DNA of 64,000 nt from Thermoactinospora rubra (GCF_002093975.1 NZ_MSZZ01000043.1:62001-126000); one strand, 5' to 3'. Shown: positions 40,595 to 48,944, counted from the stretch's first letter. Made by a program: numbers and translations. Notes: generated by a model from the letters alone, not told the origin.

Positions 40595-41665
40595 TCAGCG
40601 GGCGGTCCTCGGGGTGGCCGGCGCGGTCGCCGGGGTGCGGCCCTTGGCCTTCGTGCTCGCGGCCTGGGCCGGAGTCGTGGCCACCGCCGGGGTCGCGGAC
40701 GGCTTCCGCGATGCTGTCGCCGGTGGCTTCGGGAGCGGGTCCGCGGACGAGCTCGCCGGGGGAGCGGCGGGCGGGTTCTGCGTCTGGGCGGGCAGGGTGC
40801 CCACCGGCGGGTTCGCGGGCGTGCTCGGGGAGCCGCTCGTCGCCGGGGTCGCGGACGGCTTCGACTCCGTGCTCGCCGGCGGGTTCGTGATCGTGCCGGT
40901 GGGCGGGTTCGTCACCGTGTTCGTCGGCGTGTTCGTCGGCGTGTTCGTCGGCGTGTTCGCGGGCGTGCCCGTAGGCGGGTTCGTCACCGTGTCGGCGGGC
41001 ACGCCCGCGTCGCTATTCCGGTGCACCTTGTCGCTTTTGCCCGGCTTTTTGCCCTTGCTTGCCTGGTCGCCCTTGCCACCCTTGCCGCCCTTGCCCGGCT
41101 GGTTGACCTTGCCCGTTTCGGTGCCCCCGTCCGCCGCGCCGATGGTCCCGCTGGCGACGAACGTCAACGTCCCGCCCTTCGGAACCCTGACCTTCAGGTC
41201 CATGTTCCCCGTGCCCTTGGCCGCCGGGCACTTCGCGCCGCCCGCGCTGGTGCACGTCCATTTGACGTCCCCCCACGAGGAGGGCCACACGACGCTGAGC
41301 TTGGCCTCCCCCACGTCGCGGGGGCCGTTGTTGATCAGCTGGATCGTGTAGGTGAACGACTTGTTGTGAATGGACAGGTAATGTTCGGAGGAAACGCCGT
41401 CTCCCGATGAGAACGACATGTCGGGCGTCCCCCACGCCTCCAGCCCCTTCACGGAGACCGTTGCCGGCTCGCAGTCGAACGCCTCGCGGGGCATGGGCGT
41501 GACCAGCGGCGAGATGCCCCACATCAGGCACGGCGTGCGCGAGTCCGGGACGTCGTCCACAGGTGTGGCGGCGGACACGGCGGGGAATGTCGCCGTGTAG
41601 CCGAGCATGGCCGTCGCGGCCAGAGCCGTGGCGAGAGCGTTGCGCGCCGAGCGCTTCCTTGTCAT
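40595..41665 (-). CDS. Secreted protein with a DUF11-like domain and a Pro/Thr/Ala-rich tail
   Basis: 356 residues. A signal peptide (1-32, NALATALAATAMLGYTATF, cleavage near VSAAT) precedes a beta-sandwich of the DUF11 type (about 75-175, YTIQLINNGPRDVGEAKLSV) with two Cys (TCTSAGGAKCP). A Gly/Lys-rich stretch and a 150-residue Pro/Thr/Ser/Ala-rich disordered tail follow, with repeated NTPT units. No LPXTG sorting signal or terminal membrane helix is present, so it is released or held by charge. It may be cell-envelope associated. Divergent from DUF5998, with a 232-bp gap. Confidence 0.8.
   Translation of the reverse strand: MTRKRSARNALATALAATAMLGYTATFPAVSAATPVDDVPDSRTPCLMWGISPLVTPMPREAFDCEPATVSVKGLEAWGTPDMSFSSGDGVSSEHYLSIHNKSFTYTIQLINNGPRDVGEAKLSVVWPSSWGDVKWTCTSAGGAKCPAAKGTGNMDLKVRVPKGGTLTFVASGTIGAADGGTETGKVNQPGKGGKGGKGDQASKGKKPGKSDKVHRNSDAGVPADTVTNPPTGTPANTPTNTPTNTPTNTVTNPPTGTITNPPASTESKPSATPATSGSPSTPANPPVGTLPAQTQNPPAAPPASSSADPLPKPPATASRKPSATPAVATTPAQAASTKAKGRTPATAPATPRTAR
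40909..40956. repeat. 12-bp tandem repeats coding for NTPT units
   Basis: The unit TCGTCGGCGTGT occurs three times exactly (40921, 40933, 40945), flanked by imperfect copies. A longer repeat, GGCGGGTTCGTCACCGTGT, is present at both sides (40902 and 40974). The repeats encode the Pro/Thr tail of the secreted protein and could vary in number by slippage. Confidence 0.8.
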
Positions 41666-41799
41666 TGCTTCCCCCGATTCGGCGGTTTTGTGAATGGGTT
41701 TCTGCGCCGGAAAGCGGCGTCGTTAGCGATAGCCGCAAGCGTCCGTTCACAAACCGGCGCCAGGCCAGGAAAAGGTAATTCCTGCCGCGCCTTGGCCTT

Positions 41800-41832
41800 C
41801 ATATTTCGACATCACCGGCCAATCGAAATATG
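41800..41832. promoter_or_regulatory. AT-rich inverted repeat between divergent genes
   Basis: CATATTTCGA (41800-41809) and TCGAAATATG (41823-41832) form a perfect 10-bp inverted repeat around a 13-nt centre. This AT content is rare in the window. It lies in the 232-bp region between the secreted-protein gene (start 41665, minus) and the DUF5998 gene (start 41898, plus), so it is probably an operator or part of a promoter. A second, distant pair, TTTGTGAA/TTCACAAA (41687 and 41746), lies nearer the secreted-protein gene. No gene is seen in this gap. Confidence 0.5.
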
Positions 41833-41897
41833 GCGGGAAATGGTTCGTATGTCGCCTCGGGTATGAGATCTGTGCGCGCGGCTGGCAGGATGGACCC

Positions 41898-42488
41898 ATG
41901 AGGGAAACCCGAGTCTCAGCCGCGGGTCTGCGCGAAGCGATCGAGCGCAGCGGCTACTACCCCGACCTCGTCACCGATGCGGTCGAATCCGCGCTGGGCA
42001 AGGAAGCCGTGTCCGCCTTCGTGGTCCACCACGAGGCCACCTTCGACCCGGCCATGGAGGTGCGCAGGCACGTCACCGTCCTGGTGCTGACCGCGACCAG
42101 GCTGCTGGTGTGCCACACCGACGAGCACCCGGCCGTCGAGGGGGTCTCGACCTCGCACGCCTCGACCACGACCGAGGCCGTCCGCCTGAACCGCATCCAG
42201 TCCGTGGCCGTCACCCGCGTCGTGCCCGACCCGGCCTCCTACGTGCCGGGCGTCGCGCCCACCGAGGTGACGCTCACCATCGGCTGGGGCGGCGTCTCCC
42301 ACGTCGACCTGGAGCCCGCCACCTGCGGCGACGAGAACTGCGAGGCCGACCACGGCTACACCGGCGCCATCACCGCCGACGACCTGTCGCTGCGGGTCAG
42401 CGAGGCGGCCGACGGCCCGGAGGCGGTCGCCCACATCCTCGCCTTCGCCAAGTCGCTGTCGGAGGCCACGGCCCGCGCCGCCGCCTGA
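41898..42488 (+). CDS. DUF5998 family protein
   Basis: 196 residues, close to the length of this actinobacteria-specific family. Conserved stretches are EAIERSGYYPDLVTDAVESA, FVVHHEATFDPAMEVRRHVT, and a Cys pair in CGDENCEADHGYTGA. It is soluble with mixed alpha/beta content. Function unknown. In actinomycetes it is commonly next to the phosphodiesterase and sulfurtransferase genes found here, so the three may form one transcript despite a 93-bp gap. Confidence 0.85.
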   Translation: MRETRVSAAGLREAIERSGYYPDLVTDAVESALGKEAVSAFVVHHEATFDPAMEVRRHVTVLVLTATRLLVCHTDEHPAVEGVSTSHASTTTEAVRLNRIQSVAVTRVVPDPASYVPGVAPTEVTLTIGWGGVSHVDLEPATCGDENCEADHGYTGAITADDLSLRVSEAADGPEAVAHILAFAKSLSEATARAAA

Positions 42489-42581
42489 CGCTCTCCGCGT
42501 CACCCCCTCGCCACCCTCGCACCGCCTTCCGCCCAGGGGTGGGAAGCTGGAATCCGCCCACTCCCACCCCCTGGAGACCCC

Positions 42582-43712
42582 ATGAACAGACCCCACGCGC
42601 CCCTGGTGCCCGGCTACGGCGGATCCTCGCTCGCCGATCTCCCAGGCTCCGTGCTGGCGGCGCTCGGCGCGCCCGAGCACAACACCCTGGGCCTGGAACC
42701 GGCGGAGCGGGTCTGCCTCTTCCTGGTCGACGGCCTGGGCGCCGCCCTGCTGCGCGCCCATCCCGAGCGCGCGCCGTTCCTGTCCGGTACGGCCGGCCGT
42801 ACCCTCACGGCGGGCTTCCCCGCGACCACGGTGACCAGCCTGTGCTCGCTCGGCACCGGGATGCCGCCGGGCGAGCACGGCATGCTGGGCATGATCCTGG
42901 CCGTGCCCGGCACCGGGCACCTGTTCAACTGCCTGCGCTGGACCCTGCCCGACGGGCTCGTCATGGACCCGGAGACCTGGCAGCCCGCGGCGACCGTCTA
43001 CCAGCGGGCGGCCGGGGCCGGAATCCGGGCCGGCTACGTGGGACCCGCCGAGTTCGAGGACACCGGGCTGACGCGGGCGGTCTACCGAGGGGTGCGCTAC
43101 CTGGCGGCCGAGAGCGCGGACGAGCGCGTGGCGGTGGCCCTGGCGGCGCTGGCCGAGCCCAGGTCCTTCGTGGTCGTCTACTACGGCGACCTCGACAAGA
43201 CGGGCCACCTGGCCGGCTGGGGCGGCGAGGAGTGGCTCGACCAGCTGGAGATCGTCGACCGCATGGCCGAACGGCTCGCGCGGTCCCTGCCGCCGGGGTC
43301 GGCCCTCTACGTGACGGCCGACCACGGCATGGTCAACGCCGGGGAGAAGGTCGACGCCGAGAGCGAGCCGGCGCTGCGCGAGGGCGTGGCCATGCTGGGC
43401 GGCGAGGCCCGCGCCCGCCACGTCTACGCCGCGCCGGGCGCCGCGGGCGACGTGCTCGCCGCCTGGCGGGAGACCCTGGACGGCAAGGCGTGGGTCGTCT
43501 CCAGGCAGGAGGCCGTGGAGTCCGGCTGGTTCGGCCCGCGGGTACGATCGGCATGGCTCGCCCGCATCGGCGACGTGCTGGCGGTGCCCCACGGCGACCT
43601 GGTCGTCACCGCGTCGCGGAGCCACCCGCACGAGGCGCAGTTCGTCGGCTACCACGGGTCGATGACGGCCGCCGAACAGACCGTCCCTCTCCTGGAAGTG
43701 AGCACCCGATGA
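42582..43712 (+). CDS. Alkaline phosphatase-superfamily phosphodiesterase/nucleotide pyrophosphatase
   Basis: 376 residues. Metal-site motifs of the superfamily are visible: Asp in CLFLVDGLG, nucleophile Thr in GFPATTVTSLCSLGTG, Asp/His in VVYYGDLDKTGHLAGW, Asp-His in YVTADHGM, and a C-terminal His in VGYHGSM. Family members hydrolyse nucleotides or phosphodiesters. No signal peptide is present, so it is probably cytoplasmic. The stop overlaps the sulfurtransferase start by 4 bp (ATGA), showing translational coupling. Confidence 0.87.
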   Translation: MNRPHAPLVPGYGGSSLADLPGSVLAALGAPEHNTLGLEPAERVCLFLVDGLGAALLRAHPERAPFLSGTAGRTLTAGFPATTVTSLCSLGTGMPPGEHGMLGMILAVPGTGHLFNCLRWTLPDGLVMDPETWQPAATVYQRAAGAGIRAGYVGPAEFEDTGLTRAVYRGVRYLAAESADERVAVALAALAEPRSFVVVYYGDLDKTGHLAGWGGEEWLDQLEIVDRMAERLARSLPPGSALYVTADHGMVNAGEKVDAESEPALREGVAMLGGEARARHVYAAPGAAGDVLAAWRETLDGKAWVVSRQEAVESGWFGPRVRSAWLARIGDVLAVPHGDLVVTASRSHPHEAQFVGYHGSMTAAEQTVPLLEVSTR

Positions 43713-44524
43713 GCCCGGCGCTGATCACCCCCGAAGAGCTCGACGCCCTCGGCGAGGCGACCGTGCTGGACGTGCGCTGGCGGCTGGGCGGACCGCCGGG
43801 CGCCGAGGCCTACCGCGAGGGGCACCTGCCCGGCGCCGTGTTCTGCGACCTCGACGCCGACTTGGCCGCCCCGCCCGGACCGGCCGGCCGGCATCCGCTG
43901 CCGGAGGCGGGGGCGTTCCAGGAGGCGATGCGCCGGCTGGGGGTCCGCGGGTCGCGCACGGTCGTGGTCTACGACGATGCCGACTCCACGGCCGCCGCCC
44001 GCGCGTGGTGGACGCTGCGCTACTTCGGCCACCCGGACGTCAGGGTGCTCGACGGCGGGCTGCGCGCCTGGGTGGCCGCCGGGTTGCCGCTGACCAAGGA
44101 GACGCCCCCGGTCGCGCCGGGCGACTTCGTGGCCCGGCCGGGCGGGATGCCGGTGCTGGACGCCGACGGGGCCGCCGCCCTGGCGCGTGACGGGGTGCTG
44201 CTGGACGCGCGCGCCGCCGAGCGCTACCGGGGCGAGGTGGAGCCGATCGACCCGGTCGCCGGCCACATCCCGGGTGCGGTGAGCGCGCCCACCACGGGCA
44301 ACGTCGACGCCGAGGGCCGCTTCCTGCCGCCCGCCCGGCTGCGGTCCCGCTTCGCCTCGCTGGGCGTGGGCGAGGGCGTGCGCGCCGGCGCCTACTGCGG
44401 CTCCGGCGTGACCGCCGCGCACGAGGTGCTGGCCCTGCACCTGGCAGGGGTGCCCGCCGCGCTCTATGTGGGGTCGTGGTCCAACTGGGTGGCCGACCCG
44501 GCCAGGCCGGTGGAGAGGGGCTGA
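43709..44524 (+). CDS. Two-domain (rhodanese-type) sulfurtransferase
   Basis: 271 residues with two rhodanese domains. The inactive N-terminal one has VLDVRWRLGGPPGAEAYREG, and the catalytic C-terminal one has LLDARAAERYRGEVEPIDPV and active Cys in AYCGSGVTAAHEVLAL. The CGSGVT loop fits the thiosulfate/3-mercaptopyruvate sulfurtransferase group. It transfers sulfane sulfur to cyanide or thiols. It is coupled to the phosphodiesterase upstream. Its last 61 bp overlap, antisense, the end of the CHAT protease gene. Confidence 0.88.
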   Translation: MSPALITPEELDALGEATVLDVRWRLGGPPGAEAYREGHLPGAVFCDLDADLAAPPGPAGRHPLPEAGAFQEAMRRLGVRGSRTVVVYDDADSTAAARAWWTLRYFGHPDVRVLDGGLRAWVAAGLPLTKETPPVAPGDFVARPGGMPVLDADGAAALARDGVLLDARAAERYRGEVEPIDPVAGHIPGAVSAPTTGNVDAEGRFLPPARLRSRFASLGVGEGVRAGAYCGSGVTAAHEVLALHLAGVPAALYVGSWSNWVADPARPVERG

Positions 44525-47124
44525 TCGCCCGCCCCGAAGCAGGCGAAGCCCAGCGCGCCGGTCTTGACCGCGGCCTCGGCCAGGGCCTCGGCCGGTGGGC
44601 GGCCGAGCGCCAGCAGGGCGTGGAAGGCCCGCATGAGATCGGCGGTCTCCTCGTCGGGCACGGGCACCAGCCCGGCGACCACGCAGCCCGCGCCCCGCGA
44701 GAGGAACGTCCCCGCCAGGCCCAGCGGCGCCCCCTCCGCCGGGATCCGCGCCATGCCGGTGTCGCAGGCCGACAGGACCACGAGCCGGGGCGCGCGGTCC
44801 AGGGAGAGCAGGTCGTAGGCCATCAGCGCGCCGTCGTCCAGCGCCACGGACGACAGCAGCGGGCTGCGCGCGTCGAACACGCCGTGCGCCGCCAGATGCA
44901 CCACATCCGCCTGTCCGAGGGCGCCCAGCACCTCCGCCCGCCGGGCCGCGACCCGCCGGGTACGGCGGTGCGTCTCCAGCACGGCCCGCACCTCCCCGGC
45001 CGCATGCCGGAGGCCGGGCCCGTCGCAGGCCGCCACCAGGGGTGGCCTGCTGCAGGGCGGACGCCTCGCCGCATGCCAGGCCCTCGCGCTCGCGGCGACG
45101 CTCACCGGCCGCCCCCGCAGGCACGGCAGGGCGGCCCACGGCACGCTGTGCAGCGGCCCGGCCGGCACGATCACCATCGGCCGGTCGCCCGCCCGTCCGG
45201 CCGGCTCTCTCATCACCAGCCGCTCAAGCTCCCCGGCCGCGGCCGTCACGTCCCGCGTGCGGTACGGCGCGGCGCCCCCGTCGCCCATCGTGAGCCGGCG
45301 CAGCGCGTACCGCAGGCGGATCACCGCCTCGGCGGCCGGCCGTACCGGGCAGAGCCGATGGAGCGCGACGCCCCGGTCGTCGGCCAGCAACGCCAGCAGC
45401 CGGTCGCCGTCGGCCACGAACTCCACGAGCACCGCCCCGCCCAGCGCCGCCCGCAGCTCCGCCAGCGCCACCACCTCGGCGCTCCCGGTGGCCGCCAGCG
45501 CCCGCCAGCGTTCGGCCCAGCCGTACACCTCCCCGGGCGCGCCCCCGGCCACCGCCCGGCGCAGCCCGAACGCGGCCAGGCGCTCTCCCTCGCGGGCCGC
45601 GTGGGCGCGCAGCGTCGGGTCCCCGAGCGCGGCCGCCTGCCGTCCGACCAGGGAAAGGCCTTCCATAGCCGATCGCAGCGCGCGGGCGTGGTCGCCGTCC
45701 AGGACGGCACGCAGGGCCAGCGCGTGGCAGCTGATCACCGTGGCGTCCCGCGGCACCCGGGCCAGCTGTTGCCTGGCCGTGTCCTGGCTGCCCAGGGCGA
45801 GGGCGGTCTCCGCGGCGGCCAGGCGCAACGCCGCGGCGCCCGGCGCGCCGGACGGCCCGCGCTCCAGCCGGTCCGCGCACTCGGCGAGGCCGGCGAGCAG
45901 CCCGGGCGTCGCGGGCTCCAGCTCCGCCCTCGCCCGCATGATCACCTCGTCGGCCAGCGGCGCCCACGCGGCGCGGTCCTGCGCGAGGAGCTCGGCCCTG
46001 GCGCGCTCGGCCGTCTCGACCGCCCGGCGGGCGTCGCCGGCCAGCAGCTCCACCTGCGCCAGCTTCAGCCGCGCCTCGGCCAGCGCCACCCGCGCGCCGG
46101 AGGCCTCCAGGTCGGGTACGGCCTGCCGCAGCAGCGTCCGCGCCTCGCCCGGCAGGCGGGCGGCCAGGAGCGCTCCGGCGAAGTCGGTGCGCATCGTGGC
46201 CAGGCGCTCGGGGAAGCCGAAGAGCGTCTCCTGGGAGGCGCGGTAATGGGCGAAGGCGGCCGCGATGTCGCCCTGCCGTACGGCCATGAAGGGCAGGTTG
46301 GCGGCGGCCAGGCGAGCCAGGTGGTCGAGACCGGCTTCGCGCGCTATGTCCAGGCATCGGGTGACGTCGTCCATGGCCTGCGCCCACTCGCCCCGGTAGG
46401 CGTGCACCAGGCCCCGGTTGAGCAGGCCGCCGGCGAGGAAGCGGCGATCGTCCGCCGCGCCGGCGCCCGCGTCCAGCGCCTCGATCGCGCGGTCGCACGC
46501 CGCCACCGCGTCGTCGTAGCGTCCCAGGTGGGCCAGGGCCACGGCGCGCTGGGTGTCGAGCTTGGCCCGGTCGCCCGGCGCGAGGGCGGGACGGGCCAGG
46601 GCGGCGATCCGCAGGGCCTGGAGGGGATGGCCGCGCTCGGTCCGCACGGTCACCAGCGACAGGCGCGCCTGCGCCACGCGGGCGGGCGGCGCGCCGGGGA
46701 GGGCGATGGCGCGGCGCAGGAAGTGCTCGGCGGCCGGGAGATCGCCCAGCTCGCGCGCGGCCAGCGCCATCGCGCGCAAGGCCACGGCCGCGGCCTCGAC
46801 CGCCGCGGGTGGGGCGGCCGGGGGCTCGCCGTCGTGGTGGTGGCCGGCCGCCGGGCGGAGGATCGGCCGGTGCCGGCCGACGCCCTGCCGTTCGGCGACG
46901 GCCAGCACCGCCCGTCCCACCGCCAGGGCCCGCGCGGGGTCCACGACGGACTGGAGCACCGCCGCCTCCGCCGCGCCCACCAGCCCGTCCTCCGGCACGA
47001 GGAACGTGTGCTCCTCCGCCGGGGGAGCGTCGGCCGTGGCGCCGAGCTCACGGTCCTCGCCGAGGCCCGCGAGCACCGCGGCTACGGGGCCGAGGGCGCG
47101 GGCGGCCGTCTCATCCAGGGTCAC
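44464..47124 (-). CDS. TPR-CHAT caspase-like protease
   Basis: 886 residues from a GTG (GGAGGG upstream). N-terminal 100 residues without known domain, then tetratricopeptide-like helices (about 105-500, e.g. RYDDAVAACDRAIEALDAGA and GLLNRGLVHAYRGEWAQAMD). The CHAT domain occupies about 590-880, with the caspase dyad His in VVHLAAHGVFD and Cys in LVVLSACDTGMA. CHAT proteases cut target proteins after activation; related TPR-CHAT proteins act in type III-E CRISPR and in bacterial gasdermin defence. It has no signal peptide. It is third in an apparent operon after a sigma factor and a small partner, but a strong hairpin (47161-47192) precedes it. Its 3' end overlaps the convergent sulfurtransferase by 61 bp. 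Confidence 0.9.
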   Translation of the reverse strand: MTLDETAARALGPVAAVLAGLGEDRELGATADAPPAEEHTFLVPEDGLVGAAEAAVLQSVVDPARALAVGRAVLAVAERQGVGRHRPILRPAAGHHHDGEPPAAPPAAVEAAAVALRAMALAARELGDLPAAEHFLRRAIALPGAPPARVAQARLSLVTVRTERGHPLQALRIAALARPALAPGDRAKLDTQRAVALAHLGRYDDAVAACDRAIEALDAGAGAADDRRFLAGGLLNRGLVHAYRGEWAQAMDDVTRCLDIAREAGLDHLARLAAANLPFMAVRQGDIAAAFAHYRASQETLFGFPERLATMRTDFAGALLAARLPGEARTLLRQAVPDLEASGARVALAEARLKLAQVELLAGDARRAVETAERARAELLAQDRAAWAPLADEVIMRARAELEPATPGLLAGLAECADRLERGPSGAPGAAALRLAAAETALALGSQDTARQQLARVPRDATVISCHALALRAVLDGDHARALRSAMEGLSLVGRQAAALGDPTLRAHAAREGERLAAFGLRRAVAGGAPGEVYGWAERWRALAATGSAEVVALAELRAALGGAVLVEFVADGDRLLALLADDRGVALHRLCPVRPAAEAVIRLRYALRRLTMGDGGAAPYRTRDVTAAAGELERLVMREPAGRAGDRPMVIVPAGPLHSVPWAALPCLRGRPVSVAASARAWHAARRPPCSRPPLVAACDGPGLRHAAGEVRAVLETHRRTRRVAARRAEVLGALGQADVVHLAAHGVFDARSPLLSSVALDDGALMAYDLLSLDRAPRLVVLSACDTGMARIPAEGAPLGLAGTFLSRGAGCVVAGLVPVPDEETADLMRAFHALLALGRPPAEALAEAAVKTGALGFACFGAGDQPLSTGLAGSATQLDHDPT

Positions 47125-47160
47125 GCGGCTCGTCCCTCCGGATGTGAGTGGACAAAGATC

Positions 47161-47192
47161 GACTCCCCGAGCCGGGGCCGGCTCGGGGAGTC
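47161..47192 (-). terminator. 13-bp hairpin between the partner and CHAT protease genes
   Basis: A perfect 13-bp stem (47161-47173 with 47180-47192) with a 6-nt GC loop lies 11 bp past the partner's stop codon and 36 bp before the CHAT start. There is no T run. It does not cover the CHAT ribosome binding site (47134-47139). It is a probable partial terminator or mRNA-processing site that lowers CHAT expression relative to the sigma factor and partner. Confidence 0.7.
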
Positions 47193-47203
47193 AGTCGATG
47201 CCG

Positions 47204-47650
47204 TCAGGCGCGGATCCTGATCCACGCCGTGACGACGGGCGCCTCACCAGGGCGATGGCACTTCAGGCTGAACCAGCCGGGCGGTAGCCCGGTCGCCGTG
47301 AAGTGGCCGTCGGGGGCCACCTCACGGCGCAGGGTCAGCTGCATGGTTCGCACGTCGACGTGGCCACCGAGGCCGAGGGGAGGGGTGACCTGCCCGGCCA
47401 GGTCGATCAGTCCGTCGTCCACCGAGACCTCCACGTCGACCGTGAGGCCTGGTGCGGCGAAGCGGACCAATCGCTGCCCGTCGTCCCCGCGGACGGCGCG
47501 AGTTGCGTCGCACGCCACGGGGTAGGCGATTTCGGCGTCGGGAACCCGGAGGGCGTAGGCCTCCTTCGCTGCGGCAGCCACATGGTCTGGGACCGAATCG
47601 TGACCCGCGCCGAGACGGAGAGCTGCCAGCAGATACTCATCAAGGGTCAT
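47204..47650 (-). CDS. CHAT-associated partner protein
   Basis: 148 residues. A short helical N-terminus (MTLDEYLLAALRLGAGHDSV, then VPDHVAAAAKEAYALRVPDA) is followed by a strand-rich region (RLVRFAAPGLTVDVEVSV, GQVTPPLGLGGHVDVR). The end resembles a carboxypeptidase-regulatory/Ig-like strand pair (GHFTATGLPPGWFSLKC, VVTAWIRI). I recognise this layout as the protein usually encoded between an ECF-like sigma gene and a CHAT/TPR gene in actinobacteria; it has no established function. The start overlaps the sigma stop by 4 bp. An anti-sigma role or a role as protease substrate or adaptor is plausible. Confidence 0.72.
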   Translation of the reverse strand: MTLDEYLLAALRLGAGHDSVPDHVAAAAKEAYALRVPDAEIAYPVACDATRAVRGDDGQRLVRFAAPGLTVDVEVSVDDGLIDLAGQVTPPLGLGGHVDVRTMQLTLRREVAPDGHFTATGLPPGWFSLKCHRPGEAPVVTAWIRIRA

Positions 47651-48183
47651 GGCACCTTTTCCTCTAAGGAGAACATGGTGCGCAGCTTCTGAAGACAGCG
47701 GGCTCGTGTTGGACCGACACTCCCCCGCGGAACGCCCAGCCGCACGGCTGCCTGCTGCGTGCCGGCCGCGGTCGCGACCAATTGAAGGAGCGTGCGACAT
47801 GGCTCCGGCAACTGAGTGACGAACTGCCAGAGCCTGCGAACCGAGTCGGCCTCCAAGAAGGCCGCCTCCGGGTCTGGTTCGCATGGCGCTTCTGAGGCAG
47901 GGAGCGTCATCGGTCCCTTCCTCAGAATAAGGAGAGCCTCGCGCCGCGTTGTGGTGGCCAACCAGGCCCCTACGCCGGAAGGGTTCCTGATCCGGCCGAG
48001 GTTCTCCAGCAACCGGAGCCAGGCGCCCTGAACGGCGTCTGCGGCGTCGCTCTCGCCCAGCCCCAGTGCTCGCGCTGCCGCCCACATCCTCGGGCCGTAC
48101 ATGGCCACGAGCTTGGACCACGCGGACTCGTCTCCGTCCGCGGCGGCCTGGAGCAACAGCGCCACATCAGTCATCGAACACAT
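47647..48183 (-). CDS. ECF-like sigma-70 family factor of the CHAT cassette
   Basis: 178 residues (175 from the second ATG at 48174). Region 2: WSKLVAMYGPRMWAAARALG, ADAVQGAWLRLLENL and GAWLATTTRREALLILR. Region 4: LPEPCRTLLQLVATAAGTQQ, AAVRLGVPRGSVGPTRARCL. It lacks a SnoaL-type tail or a linked membrane anti-sigma gene. It overlaps the partner gene by 4 bp. Neither start has a good ribosome binding site, and a transposon-end-like hairpin lies only 11 bp upstream of the first ATG. The promoter must therefore lie within or beyond the TnpB relic. Confidence 0.85.
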   Translation of the reverse strand: MCSMTDVALLLQAAADGDESAWSKLVAMYGPRMWAAARALGLGESDAADAVQGAWLRLLENLGRIRNPSGVGAWLATTTRREALLILRKGPMTLPASEAPCEPDPEAAFLEADSVRRLWQFVTQLPEPCRTLLQLVATAAGTQQAAVRLGVPRGSVGPTRARCLQKLRTMFSLEEKVP

Positions 48184-48189
48184 GGGGCG

Positions 48190-48785
48190 GACGCCCCCGC
48201 CTTCCGGCGGGGGAGGACGCCCCTCCCTCCTTCGGTCCTGTCAGTGGGGTCGGCTATGTTGATCACAATCGCAGTCCGGCACGACGTCGGGCCGGGCGGC
48301 GCAAGGGGTTCCGGATCGTCGGGCTTCGGGGACGGCAGGGGGATATGCGCCGCGGGTCGCGGAACGTGAGCGAGGTGAGGATCCCGAAGGGGGATCGGGG
48401 GCGACGGCCGGCGCGGGCCCATCGCGGCTCCGACCGCCGTGCCGAGGCCCAGATCGCCCGGCTTGTGGCCGGGCTGGAGCACAAGGCGTTCGGCAGGGTG
48501 GTCGAGGCCGATCGCGCGTACCCGAGCCAGCGGCGCCCGGCATGCGGGGCCGTGGATGCGAGGGCGCACGAAAGCCAGGCCGTCTTCGCCTGCCGATCTT
48601 GCGGATACGCCGGCGACGCCGGCGCGAACGCGGCCCGCGACGTCAAGCCGGCGGCAGGGTGTGCCGTGTCTGCGTGGGAAGGGCCACGCGATGGCGGGCC
48701 GGTGCACCGCGAACCTCAACCTGTCCTCCTCTCCGTGTGGGCCGGCGGGTGGGAATCCCCCTCGTTCACGAGGGGGAGGACGGCA
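48190..48785 (+). mobile_element. Relic of an IS200/IS605-type (TnpB) element
   Basis: Two similar hairpins followed by GGACG bound a decayed tnpB. The left one is an 8-bp stem with a TTCC loop (48194-48213). The right one is a 9-bp stem with a TTCA loop (48756-48777), in the context GGGAATCCCC...GGGGGAGGACGG typical of actinobacterial IS605/TnpB right ends, where the omega RNA 3' end lies. At about 600 bp the element is far shorter than an intact copy. It lacks tnpA and most of tnpB. Exact ends are uncertain. Confidence 0.6.
48240..48690 (+). pseudogene. tnpB (OrfB) pseudogene with internal deletion
   Basis: In one frame the N-terminal type sequence GDMRRGSRNVSEVRIPK is followed after a short gap by the C-terminal part LEHKAFGRVVEADRAYPSQR and zinc-ribbon remnant ACGAVDARAHESQAVFACRS CGYAGDAGANAARD. 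The RuvC I and II region between them is missing. The first zinc-ribbon CxxC is damaged (RPACG instead of CSACG). The protein cannot be an active nuclease. The reading frame stays open beyond it only because of GC content. Confidence 0.7.
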
Positions 48786-48944
48786 ACGCCTCACCTCTCG
48801 GAAGCCGGCCGGACGGGCGGGGCCGCCTCCTTCGGCACGGCGCCTCCGGGCAACCGGCTCCGAGGGTGCCAGGAGGGAGGTGCCACCCTTGGCTGTCACC
48901 GGCGCCTCTGGCCTTGCGTAACGAGATCGGAACCGTGCGTAACT

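Noticed and set aside
36880..40890. A 1336-codon open frame on the + strand spanning several genes
   Set aside because: Antisense to pfkB and out of frame with the Pat gene; Arg/Gly/Ala-rich with no domain. A product of high GC, not a gene.
48190..48220. The hairpin near the sigma start as an ordinary terminator
   Set aside because: No gene ends just upstream on the + strand, it has no T run, and its sequence and GGACG tail match the right-hand transposon-type hairpin better.
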